Part shown: positions 62,036-64,000 of the stretch, in pieces
Position numbering within the stretch: the first letter of the stretch is position 1
Layout: the number at the start of each line of letters is the position of its first letter
Assembly (NCBI RefSeq): GCF_001456955.1
Contig: NZ_KQ758469.1
Location: 312,926 to 376,925 of the forward strand
Direction: 5' to 3'
DNA: 64,000 bases
Source: Microbacterium enclense
GTDB lineage: Bacteria > Actinomycetota > Actinomycetes > Actinomycetales > Microbacteriaceae
Translations under genes and position numbers: made by a program
The notes under the pieces: model-generated
Databases searched by the model: none
Seen by the model: only the letters and a program-made list of their open reading frames with translations
What the model was told of the DNA's origin: nothing

Positions 62036-62969
62036 GGAGGGTCTCCACTTCGCGCGGGAGGAGCGAGCCGAGCCAGCGCGCGATCTCGCGCGGGCCCGAG
62101 CGGGGGGCGGATGCCTCGACGTCGGGGTTGTAGTTCGTGTTCGTGTTGACGTCGTAGGTCACCGTGCGGCCGTCGCGCGTCTCGATGAACTCGATGCCGG
62201 CGATGCCCACGCCCTCGGCCGCGAGGAACGCGAGATAGCGGTCGAGCAGAGCCGGGTCGACGTCGTCGCGCAGGCGGAAGAGGGGCTCGGGCTCGACGCC
62301 GTCTGCACCGGGGATCGCGCACGCTTCGGCGGGGCACAGCTCGAAGCTGCCCGTGCTCGTGTCGACCCGGACGGCGTAGACGAAGTCGCCCGCGACGAAC
62401 TCGGCCCGGGTGATCGAGGAGTCGCGGCCGACCAGCAGCTCTTGCAGCAGTGTGATGCCGTCGGGCGACGGCTCGTAGTCGGGGCTGGTGATCCACTCCG
62501 CGAACGCCTCGACCGAGTCCCACCGCCGCACGCCCAGGCCCTTGCCGCCCTGGTTGTGCTTGCTGATGAACGGTGCACCGAAGCGCGCAGCAGAGGCGGC
62601 CAGGTCGTCGGTGCCGAAGACGGCGAGCGTGCGCGGAACCTCGATGCCCGCGTGCCGCAGCGCCGCATGCTGAGCGACCTTGCTGACCTCGAGCTCGAGC
62701 ACGTCGGCGCCGTTGATCACCGTGCGCCCCCACGAAGCGAGCCAGCGCAGGACGGCGCGGCCGAACTCTTTGCTGTGGGCGTGATCGCGCGTGTGCGCGG
62801 AGGCGCTCAGGCGCGACCAGAAGACGCCGTCGGGCGGCTCGACCGCGAGATCGATCGAGCCGTCGGTGAGCAGCCACTCTTCGAACGGCACCCCCTCGGC
62901 CTCGAACGCCGCGGCGAACGGCGGAATCCACTGCGGATTCTCGTGGATGACATAGACCTTGCCCGACAT
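62028..62969 (-). CDS. RimK-like ATP-grasp protein
   Basis: A 313-residue ATP-grasp ligase-like protein. Features: an opening strand-turn (KVYVIHENPQW), helix-rich N-terminal region, ATP-grasp region with VPRTLAVFGTDDL, APFISKHNQGGKGLGV (ATP-binding Lys and Gly-rich loop, near 134–150), LLQELLVG, and GIEFIETRDGRTVTYDVNTNTNYN with Glu and Asn metal ligands near 260–280. The layout matches RimK/GshB-type amide- or peptide-forming enzymes. The substrate pair is unknown. Its stop overlaps the O-acetylhomoserine sulfhydrylase start by 8 bases, so the two are co-transcribed. Confidence 0.82.
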   Translation of the reverse strand: MSGKVYVIHENPQWIPPFAAAFEAEGVPFEEWLLTDGSIDLAVEPPDGVFWSRLSASAHTRDHAHSKEFGRAVLRWLASWGRTVINGADVLELEVSKVAQHAALRHAGIEVPRTLAVFGTDDLAASAARFGAPFISKHNQGGKGLGVRRWDSVEAFAEWITSPDYEPSPDGITLLQELLVGRDSSITRAEFVAGDFVYAVRVDTSTGSFELCPAEACAIPGADGVEPEPLFRLRDDVDPALLDRYLAFLAAEGVGIAGIEFIETRDGRTVTYDVNTNTNYNPDVEASAPRSGPREIARWLGSLLPREVETLRG

Positions 62970-63101
62970 TCCGCCAGGCTAACGCGCCCCTCCGACATCG
63001 CGATGAACAGCGCGTCACGAGACGACACCCGCGCTCCGGCAGGGGTGCATGGCATCCGGAATCTGTATCGTTGCAAGGCTCTGCCCGCAGGAAGGGATGC
63101 C

Positions 63102-63932
63102 ATGACCTCCGACTACATCGACGCCAACCGCGCCAACTGGGATCAGCGTGCCACCCTGCACGCGGCACGCGACGGCTCGGGGTACGGCGTGCAGCGGTAC
63201 GTCGCCGACCCGGGGGCGCTATCGGACGTCGTGCGCTTCGACCTGCCCCTGCTCGGCGACATCACGGGTCGGCGCGCGGTGCATCTGCAATGCCACATCG
63301 GCACCGACACCCTGTCGCTCGCGCGCCTGGGCGCCCGTGTGACCGGCCTCGACTTCTCCGAGAACGCCGTCGCCGAGGCCCGCCGTCTGGCCGCCGAGGC
63401 CGGTGCCGAGGTCGACTTCGTGCAGGCGGATGTGCGGGATGCCGCGAGCGTCCTGCCCCGCGGAACCTTCGACCTCGTCTACACCGGCATCGGCGCGCTG
63501 TGCTGGCTGCCGTCGATCACCGACTGGGCGGGTGTCGTGGCCGACATGCTGGCGCCCGGCGGCACGCTGCACATCCGCGAGGGGCACCCCGTGCTGTGGT
63601 CTCTGAACGAAGAGCTGCCCGGCCTCGCGCTGACGTTCCCGTACTTCGAGCAGTCGGTGCCGCTCGAGTGGGATGACGCCGGCACCTACGTCGAGGTCGC
63701 GGCACCGATCACCGCGACGCGCACGTACGAGTGGAATCACGGTCTCGGCGAGATCGTCACCGCCCTGCTCGACCGCGGCCTGCGCCTCGACACGCTCGTC
63801 GAGCACGACAGCGTTCCGTGGGAGGCGCTCCCCGGCCGCATGACCCAGCGCCCCGACGGCGAGTACGCGCTGACGCAGCAGCCCTCGGTCATGCCGCTGA
63901 GCTACACGATCCGCGCGTCGAAGCCGCACTAA
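63102..63932 (+). CDS. Class I SAM-dependent methyltransferase
   Basis: A 276-residue methylase. GGAAGGG precedes ATG 63102 by 6–7 bases. Motif I VHLQCHIGTDTLSLARLG (residues 61–78), motif II VTGLDFSENAVAEARRLA, motif III-like FVQADVRD and FDLVYTGIGALCWLP form the Rossmann fold. The C-terminal half is longer than the core (TATRTYEWNHGLGEIVTALL), typical of small-molecule methylases. Substrate unknown. It is divergent from the ATP-grasp gene across 132 bases. Confidence 0.85.
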   Translation: MTSDYIDANRANWDQRATLHAARDGSGYGVQRYVADPGALSDVVRFDLPLLGDITGRRAVHLQCHIGTDTLSLARLGARVTGLDFSENAVAEARRLAAEAGAEVDFVQADVRDAASVLPRGTFDLVYTGIGALCWLPSITDWAGVVADMLAPGGTLHIREGHPVLWSLNEELPGLALTFPYFEQSVPLEWDDAGTYVEVAAPITATRTYEWNHGLGEIVTALLDRGLRLDTLVEHDSVPWEALPGRMTQRPDGEYALTQQPSVMPLSYTIRASKPH

Positions 63933-63976
63933 TTTCAGCTCGGCGCGGGTGACTCACGTCGTGAGAACGGGTGCGG

Positions 63977-63985
63977 TTATCCACA
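63977..63985 (+). promoter_or_regulatory. Perfect DnaA box near the window end
   Basis: TTATCCACA at 63977–63985 matches the consensus exactly. It follows the methyltransferase gene by 44 bases. An isolated box can occur by chance; the region beyond 64000 would show whether it starts a cluster. Confidence 0.4.
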
Positions 63986-64000
63986 CCCCACCCCGGCCGA

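Noticed and set aside
61983..63101. Long rightward frame running into the methyltransferase start
   Set aside because: It lies antisense to metY and the ATP-grasp gene. The methyltransferase proper starts at 63102 with a good ribosome-binding site.

Overview
The window is high-GC actinobacterial DNA. Its codon use, frequent GTG and TTG starts, the gene order rpsF–ssb–rpsR–rplI followed by dnaB, and protein families known from Microbacterium point to a Microbacteriaceae chromosome, most likely Microbacterium. This is an inference from sequence character and remembered families, not from a search.

Layout. (1) 1–3.4 kb holds ordinary genes: a DUF2510 membrane protein, a WYL-domain regulator with a dihydrofolate-reductase-like enzyme, and a divergent VOC-fold protein. 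(2) About 3.4–42 kb is a defence island. Its core is a DISARM-like array arranged as two back-to-back operons around 15.6 kb. The leftward operon encodes a GHKL-ATPase/SF2-helicase fusion, a DrmA-type helicase, a DrmB (DUF1998) protein and a serine lipase with a membrane segment. The rightward operon encodes a DrmD-type SNF2 helicase, a very large N6-adenine methylase, a 2111-residue DEAD-type helicase with a PD-(D/E)xK signature, and a UvrD-like helicase. Downstream lie a Dcm-type cytosine methylase with a Vsr endonuclease and a small helical protein, then a DnaQ-BRCT exonuclease and a 2162-residue HEPN–DUF4011–SF1 helicase–Vsr-like nuclease. (3) 42–43.5 kb carries dnaB, preceded by a gap rich in DnaA-box-like sequences. 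(4) 44–48 kb encodes two repeat-rich secreted proteins, one with ten chaplin-like repeats, a collagen-like Gly-Thr-Pro tract and an LAVTG sorting tail. (5) 48–50.6 kb is a polar amino acid ABC importer. (6) 51–52.7 kb is rpsF–ssb–rpsR–rplI. (7) 52.9–64 kb contains a tandem pair of paralogous membrane proteins, a small membrane-anchored protein, a sortase-tailed M14 carboxypeptidase, a flavin monooxygenase, O-acetylhomoserine sulfhydrylase, an ATP-grasp protein and a methyltransferase.

How the genes fit together. Junctions inside each half of the DISARM-like array are overlapping or nearly so (ATGA, 8-nt and GTGA overlaps), so each half probably makes one transcript and both start from the same 257-bp divergent region. 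The likely logic is self-marking by adenine methylation plus helicase and nuclease attack on unmarked DNA. A lipase sits in the terminal position where classic DISARM has the phospholipase-D-like DrmC. This composition (DrmA, DrmB, DrmD and methylase, plus a GHKL-helicase, a helicase-nuclease, a UvrD-like helicase and a lipase, without DrmC) is the best candidate here for an under-described system. I recall that DISARM-related arrays with extra helicases have been reported, so novelty needs a database comparison.
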